Below are positions 1 to 8,031 of a stretch of DNA of 64,000 nt, one piece after another. The notes under the pieces are model-generated. The model was not told where the DNA came from. It made no database searches and saw nothing but the letters and a program-made list of their open reading frames with translations. Position 1 is the stretch's first letter. Each line of letters starts with the position of its first letter. Source of the stretch: Alteripontixanthobacter sp. (GTDB lineage Bacteria; Pseudomonadota; Alphaproteobacteria; Sphingomonadales; Sphingomonadaceae); NCBI GenBank assembly GCA_039968605.1, contig JBDVPM010000008.1, positions 2,346,968 through 2,410,967 on the forward strand, given 5' to 3'. A program made the translations under genes and the position numbers.

Positions 1-1
1 G

Positions 2-457
2 TCAGGCGGATCCGCTGGCCACGGGCGGTGCATCGCCAAACGCCCACATGCGTTCCAGATTGTAGAAGCTGCGTACCTCAGGGCGGAACAAATGGACCAC
101 CACATCGCCCGCATCGAGGAGCACCCAATCGGCTTGCGGAAGACCTTCCAGCCGGACCGGGCCGAAGCCGCCCTGCTTGACGCTCTCGGCCAGCTTCTGC
201 GCGATCGAGGCGACTTGCCGGGTCGATCGGCCCGAGGCGATCACCATGTAATCGGCGATCGAGGATTTGCCTTCCAGCGGGATGGTGACGACGTCCTGCG
301 CCTGATCTTCATCGAGCCGCTCGTGGACGAGCGCCAGCAGCGTGCCGGGCTGCGCCGCGACCGAATTATCCGAAATGGGAGTATCCTCCATGCCGAGGCC
401 AAGGGTGGCCGAATTGCGATTGCCGGACGGGTCCGGCTGGGTCTGCGCCTGTGTCAT
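2..457 (-). CDS. rsfS: Ribosomal silencing factor RsfS
   Basis: This protein of about 151 residues matches the RsfS/Iojap family, which binds ribosomal protein L14 and blocks subunit joining when nutrients are short. The family core runs from about residue 35 to 140 and includes SSIADYMVIASGRSTRQV and a C-terminal FRPEVRSFYNLERMW. The chosen ATG at 457 gives an N-terminal low-complexity extension. A GGAG lies about 14 nt upstream, and ATG 391 (MEDTPIS) is a reasonable alternative. It is the last gene of a leftward proA-nadD-rsfS operon; nadD-rsfS adjacency is common in bacteria. The stop codon lies at the very edge of the window. Confidence 0.9.
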   Translation of the reverse strand: MTQAQTQPDPSGNRNSATLGLGMEDTPISDNSVAAQPGTLLALVHERLDEDQAQDVVTIPLEGKSSIADYMVIASGRSTRQVASIAQKLAESVKQGGFGPVRLEGLPQADWVLLDAGDVVVHLFRPEVRSFYNLERMWAFGDAPPVASGSA

Positions 458-517
458 AGGCGATATATATGCTCCTGATCTTGCGAAATGAAAGGGTTGG
501 CGCATGCGCAGGCAGTG

Positions 518-1171
518 TCATGCGCCGCCTGCACCGGGGATTATAAGCTGGTGAGTGACCTGGTCCCGTATGGGCCTGCCTTCATAGGCACCGGCCCAAT
601 TCGGATTATCGGCCCTGATTGCAGTGGCCGAGCGAGCGTCTGGATCGAAACGCAGATATACCAGTGCCGGAGCGCTCCATCTGCCCCTGCTTCTGAAACT
701 GGCTGCGTCCACCCGATAGCGGCGCAGCCATGCCATCGCGGGGCTGGCGACAGCAGCGCGATCATAGCCCGGCCGCGCGATCACCGCAATCGGCATCGTG
801 CGGGCGATGGCGCGCCAGTCCTTCCAGCGGTGAAACTGCGCCAGATTGTCCGAGCCCATCAACCAGACGAACCGCCGTTTTGGATAGCGGCGCACCAAGG
901 CGCGTAGCGTATCGACGGTGTAGCGTGTGCCCAGCCGCCGTTCGATCGCAGTAGCGCGGATGGGCGCCCGGCGGCTCTGCCGAACGGCCGAGGCGAGGCG
1001 CGCGGGCAGCGGTGCCATGCCCTTGCGCGGTTTGAGCGGGTTGCCGGGAGAAACCATCCACCATGTCTCGTCCAGCCCCAGCGCCCGCATCGCGAACAGG
1101 GTTACGCGCCGGTGCCCGCCATGGGCCGGATTGAAACTGCCGCCCAGAAGGCCGGTATCGGCAGCGTTCAT
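518..1171 (-). CDS. nadD: Nicotinate-nucleotide adenylyltransferase
   Basis: NadD transfers AMP from ATP to nicotinate mononucleotide in NAD synthesis. The nucleotidyltransferase signature GGSFNPAHGGH occupies residues 10-20, and a SATAIR motif near the C-terminus corresponds to the family ISSTxIR motif. The length of 217 residues is normal. The ATG at 1171 overlaps the proA stop codon as ATGA, which argues for this start over an upstream in-frame codon at 1204 and suggests translational coupling. rsfS follows downstream. Confidence 0.93.
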   Translation of the reverse strand: MNAADTGLLGGSFNPAHGGHRRVTLFAMRALGLDETWWMVSPGNPLKPRKGMAPLPARLASAVRQSRRAPIRATAIERRLGTRYTVDTLRALVRRYPKRRFVWLMGSDNLAQFHRWKDWRAIARTMPIAVIARPGYDRAAVASPAMAWLRRYRVDAASFRSRGRWSAPALVYLRFDPDARSATAIRADNPNWAGAYEGRPIRDQVTHQLIIPGAGGA

Positions 1172-2427
1172 CCGCGTATCTGTCCGCTGCCGCGCGCTTG
1201 CCATTTATAGGTCGTCAGCCCCTCGAGCGCGACCGGTCCGCGTGCATGGAGCCGGCCGGTTGCGATGCCGATTTCCGCGCCGAGGCCGAATTCGCCGCCA
1301 TCGGCGAACTGGCTGGAGGCGTTGGCCATGACAATCGCCGAATCGACTTGCGCCAGAAAATCTTCGACGATTTGCTCGTCCGAGGCGACGATGGCATCGG
1401 TATGTCCCGATGAATAGCGCGCAATATGGGCCATCGCCGCAGCCGGCCCGTCGACCACCGCCACCGACAATATGGCATCGAGATACTCGGTATCCCAATC
1501 CTCATCCGATGCTGCCCCGATACGCGGGTCGAGCGCCTGCGCCCGGGCATCGCCGCGCAATTGGCAGCCCGCTTCGATCAGATCACCAAGCAAGGGCTGC
1601 GATCCGGGAAACGCGGCATCGAGCAGCAACGTTTCCATCGCCCCGCAAATGCCGGTGCGGCGCATCTTCGCGTCGAGCGCCACTTGCCGCGCCATCTCGG
1701 GATCGGCGGAGGCGTGGATATATGTGTGACAAATGCCGTCGAGATGGGCGAGCACGGGCACGCGCGCATCGGCCTGCACGCGCGCCACCAGCCCCTTGCC
1801 CCCGCGCGGAACGATCATGTCGATAAGGCCGCTTGCGCGCAGCATGGCGCCCACCGCCGCGCGGTCCTGTGTTGGCACCAATTGTACGGCTGCTGCCGGG
1901 ACCCCGCCCGCCTCCAGCCCGGCCACCATGGCGTCATGTATGGCGCGGTTGGAATGCACCGCCTCACTGCCGCCGCGCAGGATCGCCGCATTGCCCGCCA
2001 TAACGCACAGCGCTGCTGCATCGGCGGTCACGTTGGGGCGGCTTTCGTAGATTATCCCGATGAGCCCGATGGGGACCCGAATGCGCGAGAGCCGCAATCC
2101 GTTCGGCCGGGTGCTCGAATCGATCTCCTCGCCGACCGGGCTGGGCAGGGCGGCCACTGCTTCCACGGCAGCCGCGATCCCGGCCAGTCGGTCTTCGTCG
2201 AGCCGCAGCCGGTCGATCATGGCCGAAGACAGGCCGGCCTTGGTAGCCGCTTCGATATCCTGCGCATTGGCTGCCAAAATCCGCGCCGCCTTGTCTCGCA
2301 AAGTGCGGGCGGCGTGTAACAGCGCGGCTGCGCGGTCGCTGCTCGGCATCCTGGCCAGCACGCCTTGTGCGTTGCGCGCTGCTCGCGCCAGGGTATGAAT
2401 GAGCTGTTCGGAGTTGGCTGAAGACAT
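1168..2427 (-). CDS. proA: Glutamate-5-semialdehyde dehydrogenase (gamma-glutamyl phosphate reductase)
   Basis: ProA reduces gamma-glutamyl phosphate to glutamate-5-semialdehyde with NADPH, the second step of proline synthesis. The 419-residue protein has the full aldehyde-dehydrogenase-like fold. The catalytic cysteine is Cys261 in RRTGICGAMETLLLD, and IIYESRPNVT and GNAAILRGGSEA are typical of ProA. It opens the proA-nadD-rsfS operon. No clear Shine-Dalgarno precedes ATG 2427. A threefold 12 bp tandem repeat lies 29 bp upstream of the start. The usual partner proB is not in the window. Confidence 0.95.
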   Translation of the reverse strand: MSSANSEQLIHTLARAARNAQGVLARMPSSDRAAALLHAARTLRDKAARILAANAQDIEAATKAGLSSAMIDRLRLDEDRLAGIAAAVEAVAALPSPVGEEIDSSTRPNGLRLSRIRVPIGLIGIIYESRPNVTADAAALCVMAGNAAILRGGSEAVHSNRAIHDAMVAGLEAGGVPAAAVQLVPTQDRAAVGAMLRASGLIDMIVPRGGKGLVARVQADARVPVLAHLDGICHTYIHASADPEMARQVALDAKMRRTGICGAMETLLLDAAFPGSQPLLGDLIEAGCQLRGDARAQALDPRIGAASDEDWDTEYLDAILSVAVVDGPAAAMAHIARYSSGHTDAIVASDEQIVEDFLAQVDSAIVMANASSQFADGGEFGLGAEIGIATGRLHARGPVALEGLTTYKWQARGSGQIRG

Positions 2428-2455
2428 GGCCGAATCGACTAGCAGGCCCGTAACT

Positions 2456-2491
2456 CGCTGTCAGTCTCGCTGTCAGTCTCGCTGTCAGTCT
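2456..2491. repeat. 12-bp tandem repeat, three copies, upstream of proA
   Basis: CGCTGTCAGTCT occurs three times head to tail without a mismatch. It sits in the roughly 230 bp divergent region between proA (leftward) and the M23 peptidase gene (rightward). It is non-coding under the starts chosen here. It could be replication-slippage material or spaced binding sites; no function can be assigned. Confidence 0.85.
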
Positions 2492-2574
2492 GCATCTCCT
2501 CGCTTGGAAAAGAGGGGCAGTGTAACACCCATGAACTGGTTCGGTTCCCGAAAAATGTGCGATTCTGCACAAGT

Positions 2575-2608
2575 TGAAACGTTTCACCGCATCGAGCCTT
2601 CGTTTCAC
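2575..2608. promoter_or_regulatory. Palindrome and direct repeat upstream of the M23 peptidase gene
   Basis: TGAAACGTTTCA at 2575-2586 is a perfect 12 bp palindrome. Its right part, CGTTTCACC, recurs at 2601-2609, 21 bp downstream, which is two helical turns. It lies 53-86 bp before the proposed ATG at 2661. This could be an operator, but no regulator is known to me with this exact site. If translation began at the TTG at 2574 the element would be coding. Confidence 0.4.
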
Positions 2609-2660
2609 CCCTTATGAAGCGGAGTCGATTCGATTCATTTACGATCAGGTGATAGCGGCC

Positions 2661-3860
2661 ATGTCATTGGAAACCGGGACGAGTGGGGTCGTTTTGCATA
2701 ATCAAGAAAAGGCGCGCAGTTGGCGCGACCGGGTCGATAATCTGTTCGTGGATCGCGAGTTCATCATGCGCTCGCAAGGCCAGGTTCGATTCATCAATAT
2801 CGGCGCGCGATTCCAGAAGATCGTGGCGACCTCCATTATCCTGGCCCTGCTGGTCTGGGGTGCCAGCCTTGGCGCAATGTCGTGGAGCCAGTACCGCGCG
2901 CAGGCCGAGCGGTCCTCGCTGCTGCAGCGTGAGGCGCAGGTTGCCACCGCGGAAGACCGTGTTTCGGAATATCGCGAAAATATCGGCGAAGTCGCTTCGG
3001 ATCTGAAGCGCCGCCAGGATTTCATCGAGGAAATGACCAAGGCACTGCCTGAAGATATCAAGGCAGCCGAAACGGTCAGCGATTCTAGCGGCGAGACGGC
3101 CGAGCTGGTCGATGAAGTCAGCCTGTCTATTCCCGAAGCCGCCGCGCTCGCCCGTATCGAGGCCCGGCAGCTTTCCTATGTCGAGCGCCTGACTCGCTTC
3201 GCCGATCGGCGATCGGCTGCCGCAGAGCGCGCGATGCGCCGCCTCGGCCTCGATCCCAAGGTGATGCTGGCAAATGCTTCGCGTGATGCGATGGGTGGTC
3301 CGCTGGAGCAGATGTTTACCGGTGCCGATGGCGAGATCGACCAGCGTTTCGAACGGCTCGGCCTCAGCCTGGCGCGCATGGCTGCGCTGGAGCGAGGTCT
3401 GGACGGTATCCCGCAATTCAGCCCCGCCAGCGCCGGCTCGATCAGCTCCGGCTTCGGCTATCGCCGCGACCCGTTCAATGGCGGCGGTGCAATGCATTCC
3501 GGGCTGGATTTCAGGGGACCCACCGGCGCACCGATCTATTCGGCGGCCAAGGGCACCGTCAGCTTCGTCGGCTGGAAATCGGGTTACGGCAAGGTCGTGG
3601 AAGTCAGCCACGGCAACGGCTTGATGACGCGTTACGCCCATATGTCCCGCCACAAGGTCACGCGCGGCCAGAAAGTGGCGGCGGGCAGCGTGATTGGCGC
3701 AATCGGCTCTACCGGACGGTCAACCGGACCCCATCTGCATTTCGAAGTGCGAGTGAACAACCGTGCGGTGAACCCGCGCACATTCCTGGAGGTTGCCCCC
3801 CATGTTCTCAAAGAAACCCGCGGAAGAACCGCTCACGAGCACGGCACCGATGGCGAGTAA
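2661..3860 (+). CDS. M23 family metallopeptidase, membrane anchored (LytM domain)
   Basis: This is a predicted peptidoglycan endopeptidase of 399 residues. One transmembrane segment (ILALLVWGASLGAM) is followed by a charged, probably coiled-coil stalk and then a C-terminal M23 domain. Zinc-binding motifs are visible: MHSGLDFRGPTG, RYAHMS and GPHLHFEV. ATG 2661 follows AGGTGA by 9 nt; a TTG at 2574 would add 29 residues. The bactofilin gene starts inside its 3' end. M23 peptidase/bactofilin pairs are known in curved and stalked bacteria, where the bactofilin polymer positions the hydrolase, so a role in cell shape is plausible but inferred. Confidence 0.9.
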   Translation: MSLETGTSGVVLHNQEKARSWRDRVDNLFVDREFIMRSQGQVRFINIGARFQKIVATSIILALLVWGASLGAMSWSQYRAQAERSSLLQREAQVATAEDRVSEYRENIGEVASDLKRRQDFIEEMTKALPEDIKAAETVSDSSGETAELVDEVSLSIPEAAALARIEARQLSYVERLTRFADRRSAAAERAMRRLGLDPKVMLANASRDAMGGPLEQMFTGADGEIDQRFERLGLSLARMAALERGLDGIPQFSPASAGSISSGFGYRRDPFNGGGAMHSGLDFRGPTGAPIYSAAKGTVSFVGWKSGYGKVVEVSHGNGLMTRYAHMSRHKVTRGQKVAAGSVIGAIGSTGRSTGPHLHFEVRVNNRAVNPRTFLEVAPHVLKETRGRTAHEHGTDGE

Positions 3861-4287
3861 GGCACGCTCCGGTTCGGCCGGCAACTCCACCTTTTCGATG
3901 CTGGGGCAGGATGTCACCATCGTCGGCAACGTTACCGCTTCGGCCGATCTTCACGTCGATGGGCGTATCGAAGGCGATATTACCTGCGCCTCGCTCGTGC
4001 AGGGCGACAGCAGCGAAATCGAAGGCGCCATCGTGGCGGAAACCGCGCGGCTGTCCGGCCGGGTCGATGGATCGATTTCGGCAAAAGAGCTGGTGATCCT
4101 TAAATCCGCCCGCATCAGCGGCGATGTTCATTACGACGCGCTGACGATCGAGCAGGGCGCGCAGGTCGAAGGCCGCTTTGCACATCGGGCCAAGGGCGCA
4201 GCCGCAGCGACACCTTCGGCAATGAAGGCGACCAAGCCGGGCAGCAGCCCAGCCAAGAGCGAACCCAGCCTGAGCCTCGCGAACTGA
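3802..4287 (+). CDS. Bactofilin, polymer-forming cytoskeletal protein
   Basis: The 161-residue protein has the bactofilin (DUF583) core, a repetitive right-handed beta-helix from about residue 35 to 135 with hydrophobic steps such as IVGNVTASADLHVDGRIEG and LSGRVDGSISAKELVI. The ends are low-complexity, Ser/Ala/Lys-rich tails, as usual for bactofilins. ATG 3802 is preceded by GGAGG at 3788-3792, and this decides the start over a TTG at 3793. It overlaps the M23 peptidase gene by 59 bp in another frame, so the two are almost certainly co-expressed. Confidence 0.93.
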   Translation: MFSKKPAEEPLTSTAPMASKARSGSAGNSTFSMLGQDVTIVGNVTASADLHVDGRIEGDITCASLVQGDSSEIEGAIVAETARLSGRVDGSISAKELVILKSARISGDVHYDALTIEQGAQVEGRFAHRAKGAAAATPSAMKATKPGSSPAKSEPSLSLAN

Positions 4288-4343
4288 AGCCACTCGGCTA
4301 AATCGCGCCAGCCGAATTATTCCGGCAGTATTACAGCCCGAAC

Positions 4344-6026
4344 TTAGCCGTCCTGCGGCAACACTTCTGCGCGCAGCGCCTTGCGGTCGAGCTTGCCGAT
4401 CATGGTCTTGGGCAGATCTTCGCGCACGGTCACGCCGCTGACCCGCTCATGCTTGCCGACGCGCTGGTTAAGCCATGACATCAGATCGTCGCCGCTATTG
4501 TCGAACCCTTCGTTCAGCGTGACGAAAGCGCGCGGGGTTTCGCCCTGGTAATCGTGCGGAAAGCCGATCACCAGCGCCTCTTTCACAGCTTTGTGTTCGA
4601 CCAGCACCGCCTCGACCTGGCTCGGGAAAACCTTGAAGCCGCCAACGGCGATCATGTCCTTGCTGCGATCCACGATCTTGAGAAAACCATCGTCGTCCAG
4701 ATCGGCAATATCGCCGGTACGCAGCCAGGATTGGCCTTCGAACTCGGCAAAGGTTTCGGCCTGGGTGTCGGGCCGGTTCCAATACCCCTGCATGACCTGC
4801 GGCCCACGAATAACCAGTTCGCCCGGCTCCCCCTCCGGCGCACGCTTGGCCGGGTCCTCCTTGTCCAGCAGCATCACATGGGTGCCCGGAATGACCTGGC
4901 CGATAGTGCCGGGCTTGCGCATCCCTTGATACGGATTGGCCGACACCACGCCGGAGCTTTCCGTCAGCCCGTAGCCTTCGCACAAGCGCGCCTGGCTCAA
5001 TTCTTCGAACGCATCGCGGGTCGGCGCAGACAGTGCCGCGCCGCCTGAAATGCACACTTTCAGGCTGCTGAAATCGGTCTTGGCCGCCTTGGGATGGTCG
5101 AGCAGCGCCTGATACATCGTCGGCACGCCCGGAAAGGCGGTGGGCTTCACCCGGTCGATCGTGGCGAGCACCTGTTTTGCATCGAAGCGCGGCACCATGG
5201 CGATGCAGCCGCCTTTCAGCACCGTGCGATTGAGCACGCAGGTATTGGCGAATACGTGGAACAGCGGCAGCGCGCCCATGATCATGTCCGGATCGCCCCG
5301 AAACGGGTCGATCGCGTCCACCTGGATGGCATTGCTGGACAGGTTGGCATGGGTCAGCATCGCACCCTTGGGCGTGCCGGTGGTGCCGCCGGTATATTGC
5401 AGCAATGCCAGATCGTCCGCCGCCATTTTCGGCAGATCGCTCGCCGCACCGCCGCGTCCGGCAGCGATGACCGTGCGCCAGGCAAGCACATCGTGGCGCG
5501 AAGGAATCGGCGTGAGATCGCGCCGCTTCAGCAAACGCATGGCCGCACCCTTCAGGGGCGAAAGCATGGTTGGGAGGCGTCCGACGACCAGCCGGTCGAG
5601 CGAAGACTTTTCCAGCACCTTGAGCGCTGTGGGCAGAAGGGCGGAAGAATCGATGGTGACCATCGTCTTCGCCCCGGAATCCTCGACCTGATGGGCCAGC
5701 TCGTCCACGGTGTAGAGCGGCGAGAAATTCACCACCACCGCGCCCGCCATCATCGCGCCGTAATAGGCCGAGATGTAGATCGGCACATTGGGCAGGAACA
5801 GCCCGACGCGGTCACCCTGCCCCACCCCCAGCGCGCGCAGGCCGTGCGCAAAGGCAGTCGCCTCGGCAACTAGCTGCTGGTAATTATACCTCCGGCCCAG
5901 AAAATCGACCAGCGGAGCGTGCGGCACACGCTGGGCGCTGGCGGCGAACATCGCCGGCAGAACTACCGGCTCGATCGGCATATCCCACGGCTGCGGGTGG
6001 TGGTAGGGCGCATTATTGACAGTCAT
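4344..6026 (-). CDS. fadD: Long-chain fatty-acyl-CoA ligase (AMP-binding)
   Basis: This adenylate-forming enzyme (560 residues) activates fatty acids to acyl-CoA through an acyl-AMP. The AMP-binding P-loop YTGGTTGTPKG, the A5 motif YGLTESSGV, the GDIADLDDDGFL block and the C-terminal KTMIGKLDRKALR lysine motif are all present. ATG 6026 begins MTVNNAPYHHPQPW; a GTG at 6059 would add 11 residues and cannot be excluded. It is convergent with the bactofilin gene. Exact chain-length preference cannot be read from sequence. Confidence 0.88.
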   Translation of the reverse strand: MTVNNAPYHHPQPWDMPIEPVVLPAMFAASAQRVPHAPLVDFLGRRYNYQQLVAEATAFAHGLRALGVGQGDRVGLFLPNVPIYISAYYGAMMAGAVVVNFSPLYTVDELAHQVEDSGAKTMVTIDSSALLPTALKVLEKSSLDRLVVGRLPTMLSPLKGAAMRLLKRRDLTPIPSRHDVLAWRTVIAAGRGGAASDLPKMAADDLALLQYTGGTTGTPKGAMLTHANLSSNAIQVDAIDPFRGDPDMIMGALPLFHVFANTCVLNRTVLKGGCIAMVPRFDAKQVLATIDRVKPTAFPGVPTMYQALLDHPKAAKTDFSSLKVCISGGAALSAPTRDAFEELSQARLCEGYGLTESSGVVSANPYQGMRKPGTIGQVIPGTHVMLLDKEDPAKRAPEGEPGELVIRGPQVMQGYWNRPDTQAETFAEFEGQSWLRTGDIADLDDDGFLKIVDRSKDMIAVGGFKVFPSQVEAVLVEHKAVKEALVIGFPHDYQGETPRAFVTLNEGFDNSGDDLMSWLNQRVGKHERVSGVTVREDLPKTMIGKLDRKALRAEVLPQDG

Positions 6027-6122
6027 GTCAGTGCGATGGGGCACTGCGCGCCCGTTCACAAGATGAAATTGTCCCGCTGGTAGTGACCGAACAATTGCGC
6101 CGCCCGTGCCAGGGGAGCTGGA

Positions 6123-6848
6123 TCAGCCAGCAGGGGGCGGCGATTCCGCCTCGGTCTCGCCAGCTTCGTCGGCGCGCTTGTTTTCCAGCCATGCGGCGGC
6201 TTCGGCTTCCTGGGCGGCCGCGGCGGCATCTTTCACAGCCTGCTCGCGTTCCGCGCGCAGCTCTTCGATCAGCCGGGCCTTGTCGTCGCCCGAATCGACC
6301 GGGGCCACAGCCTCGTCATTGCCCGCCTTCTTGGCCGCCTTGGCCACGGCGGCATCCAGTTCGCGCTGCGAGCACAGACCCAGCGTCACCGGGTCTTTCG
6401 CCTGGATGTTCTGGATGTTCCAGTGGCTGCGATCGCGGATCGCGTTGATCGTGTTGCGCGTAGTGCCGATCAGTTTGGAAATCTGCGCGTCGGACACTTC
6501 GGGGTGGTTGCGCAGGATCCAGGAAATACCGTCGGGCTTGTCCTGCCGCTTGGACACGGGGGTGTAGCGCGGGCCCTTGGTCCGGGTAACTTCCACCGGA
6601 GCTTTCTGCATTTTCAGACGATAGGCGGGATCAGCCTGCCCCTTCTCGATTTCTGCCAGCGTCAGCTCGCCCACATGGACCGGATCGCGCCCGGTATATT
6701 TGGAACCGGCCATATCGTCCGCCATCGCCTGCACTTCCAGGATATGGATCTGGCAGAATTCAGCGATCTGTTCGAAGCTGAGGCCCGTATTGTCGACCAG
6801 CCAGGTGGCGGTCGCGTGGGGCATGAGCGGGGCAGCCTGATCGGCCAT
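6123..6848 (-). CDS. trcR: Cell cycle transcriptional regulator TrcR (DUF1013)
   Basis: The 241-residue protein matches the alphaproteobacterial DUF1013/TrcR family. The N-terminal half contains two helix-turn-helix-like stretches (LSFEQIAEFCQIHILEVQAMAD and ISKLIGTTRNTINAIRDR). The C-terminal 70 residues are an acidic, Ala/Glu-rich, probably coiled-coil tail. ATG 6848 follows GGAGAT by about 8 nt. A strong hairpin at 6871-6892 lies just upstream. The family is linked to cell-cycle transcription in Caulobacter; its role here is inferred by homology. Confidence 0.85.
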   Translation of the reverse strand: MADQAAPLMPHATATWLVDNTGLSFEQIAEFCQIHILEVQAMADDMAGSKYTGRDPVHVGELTLAEIEKGQADPAYRLKMQKAPVEVTRTKGPRYTPVSKRQDKPDGISWILRNHPEVSDAQISKLIGTTRNTINAIRDRSHWNIQNIQAKDPVTLGLCSQRELDAAVAKAAKKAGNDEAVAPVDSGDDKARLIEELRAEREQAVKDAAAAAQEAEAAAWLENKRADEAGETEAESPPPAG

Positions 6849-6870
6849 GACGGTATCTCCAAAATATAAG

Positions 6871-6892
6871 GGCCGCCCCTTGCGGAGCGGCC
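6871..6892 (-). terminator. 9-bp hairpin with GCAA tetraloop between the glycosyltransferase gene and trcR
   Basis: On the minus strand the stem GGCCGCTCC pairs with GGGGCGGCC (one U-G wobble) around a GCAA tetraloop and is followed by CTTATATTTT. It lies 45 nt after the glycosyltransferase stop and 23 nt before the trcR start. It reads as an intrinsic terminator or partial attenuator of the upstream operon. Confidence 0.65.
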
Positions 6893-6936
6893 TTGCCTGC
6901 GACGATCTAGGGCAGCGAGCGCCGCGCTGCAAGCAA

Positions 6937-8031
6937 TTACGCTGGCAGCGGCAAGGGAAGGGTCCGCACGGCGAGCTGATCTAGCGGGACGAGGCCGGAG
7001 AGAAACTGGTCCGTCGCCGCATCCCAGCTATACCCGGCGCCCGCTGCGGCGCAGTCCGCGCTGCGGCTGAGCAAGGCTGCACCGATGGCCCGATCGAGAT
7101 CGTCGGAGAGCGCGCCGATATCGTCGGTAACGATGTCCAGCGGCCCCGGCACCGGGAAAGCGGCGACCGGCGTGCCGCAAGCCAGCGCCTCTATCATGAC
7201 CAGTCCGAACGTATCGGTGCGGCTGGGAAATACGAACACGTCGGCCCCTGCATAGCATCCGGCCAAATCACGCCCGCTGCGCCGCCCTAGAAAATATGCA
7301 TCGGGAAAGCGCGCTTTCAGATCGCCCAGCGCGGGGCCATCGCCGACAACGACTTTTGCGCCGGGAAAGGAAGAGGACAGGAATGCTTCGAGGTTCTTCT
7401 CCACCGCTACGCGCCCGACATACAGCTGGATCGGACCATCCAGCGCGGCATATTCCGGCGGCGGTGGCGCGCCGGGTGTAAAGCAGGCGAGATCGACCCC
7501 GCGGCTCCAATGATGCAGGTTGCCCAATCCCTGCTCGCGCAATTCCTCGCGGACCGAGTGAGTGGCGACCATGATCCGCTCGGCAGGACCATGGAACCAG
7601 CGGACATAGCGCCAAAGCAGGCTCTCCGGCAGGCTGGTCCGGCGTGAGACATAGGCCGGGAATTGGGTATGATAGGCTGTGGTGAAGCCGATTCTCTGCG
7701 CAATGCACCAACGGCGCGCGGCAAGCCCCAGCGGCCCTTCGGTGGCGATGTGGATTGCATCCGGTACAAATGCAGCGAGCCGCTTTGCCACTGCACCTGG
7801 TTGCGGCATGGCGAGACGGATTTCGGGATAGGTCGGGCAAGGGACCGAAGCGAACAGATCGGGCGAGATCACAAGCACTCGGTGTACCCGCGCGCGAAGG
7901 CGTACGATAGTGGCTTCCAGCGTGCGGACCACGCCGTTCATCTGCGGCTTCCACGCATCGGTGATGATCGCGATGCGCCGAGGAGCGGTAGGCGACGCAT
8001 CGTTGCCGAGGAAGCGTGCCATAACATTCAT
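6937..8031 (-). CDS. Glycosyltransferase family 4, mannosyl/galactosyl-lipid type
   Basis: This 364-residue GT-B enzyme has the N-terminal ITDAWKPQMNGVVRTLE acceptor-side motif and a C-terminal donor-binding region with GRVAVEKNLEAFL and the EX7E-like FPSRTDTFGLVMIEALACGTPV. The relatives I recognise are mannosyl- and galactosyl-lipid transferases (MgtA/DgdA-like). The ATG at 8031 overlaps the stop of the upstream phosphoesterase as ATGA, so the two are coupled. Because sphingomonads replace LPS by glycosphingolipids, a role in glycolipid headgroup assembly is possible but unproven. Confidence 0.85.
   Translation of the reverse strand: MNVMARFLGNDASPTAPRRIAIITDAWKPQMNGVVRTLEATIVRLRARVHRVLVISPDLFASVPCPTYPEIRLAMPQPGAVAKRLAAFVPDAIHIATEGPLGLAARRWCIAQRIGFTTAYHTQFPAYVSRRTSLPESLLWRYVRWFHGPAERIMVATHSVREELREQGLGNLHHWSRGVDLACFTPGAPPPPEYAALDGPIQLYVGRVAVEKNLEAFLSSSFPGAKVVVGDGPALGDLKARFPDAYFLGRRSGRDLAGCYAGADVFVFPSRTDTFGLVMIEALACGTPVAAFPVPGPLDIVTDDIGALSDDLDRAIGAALLSRSADCAAAGAGYSWDAATDQFLSGLVPLDQLAVRTLPLPLPA

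Noticed and set aside
2456-2491. Three 12 bp repeats considered as iterons or CRISPR
   Set aside because: There are only three copies without spacers and no replication gene beside them.
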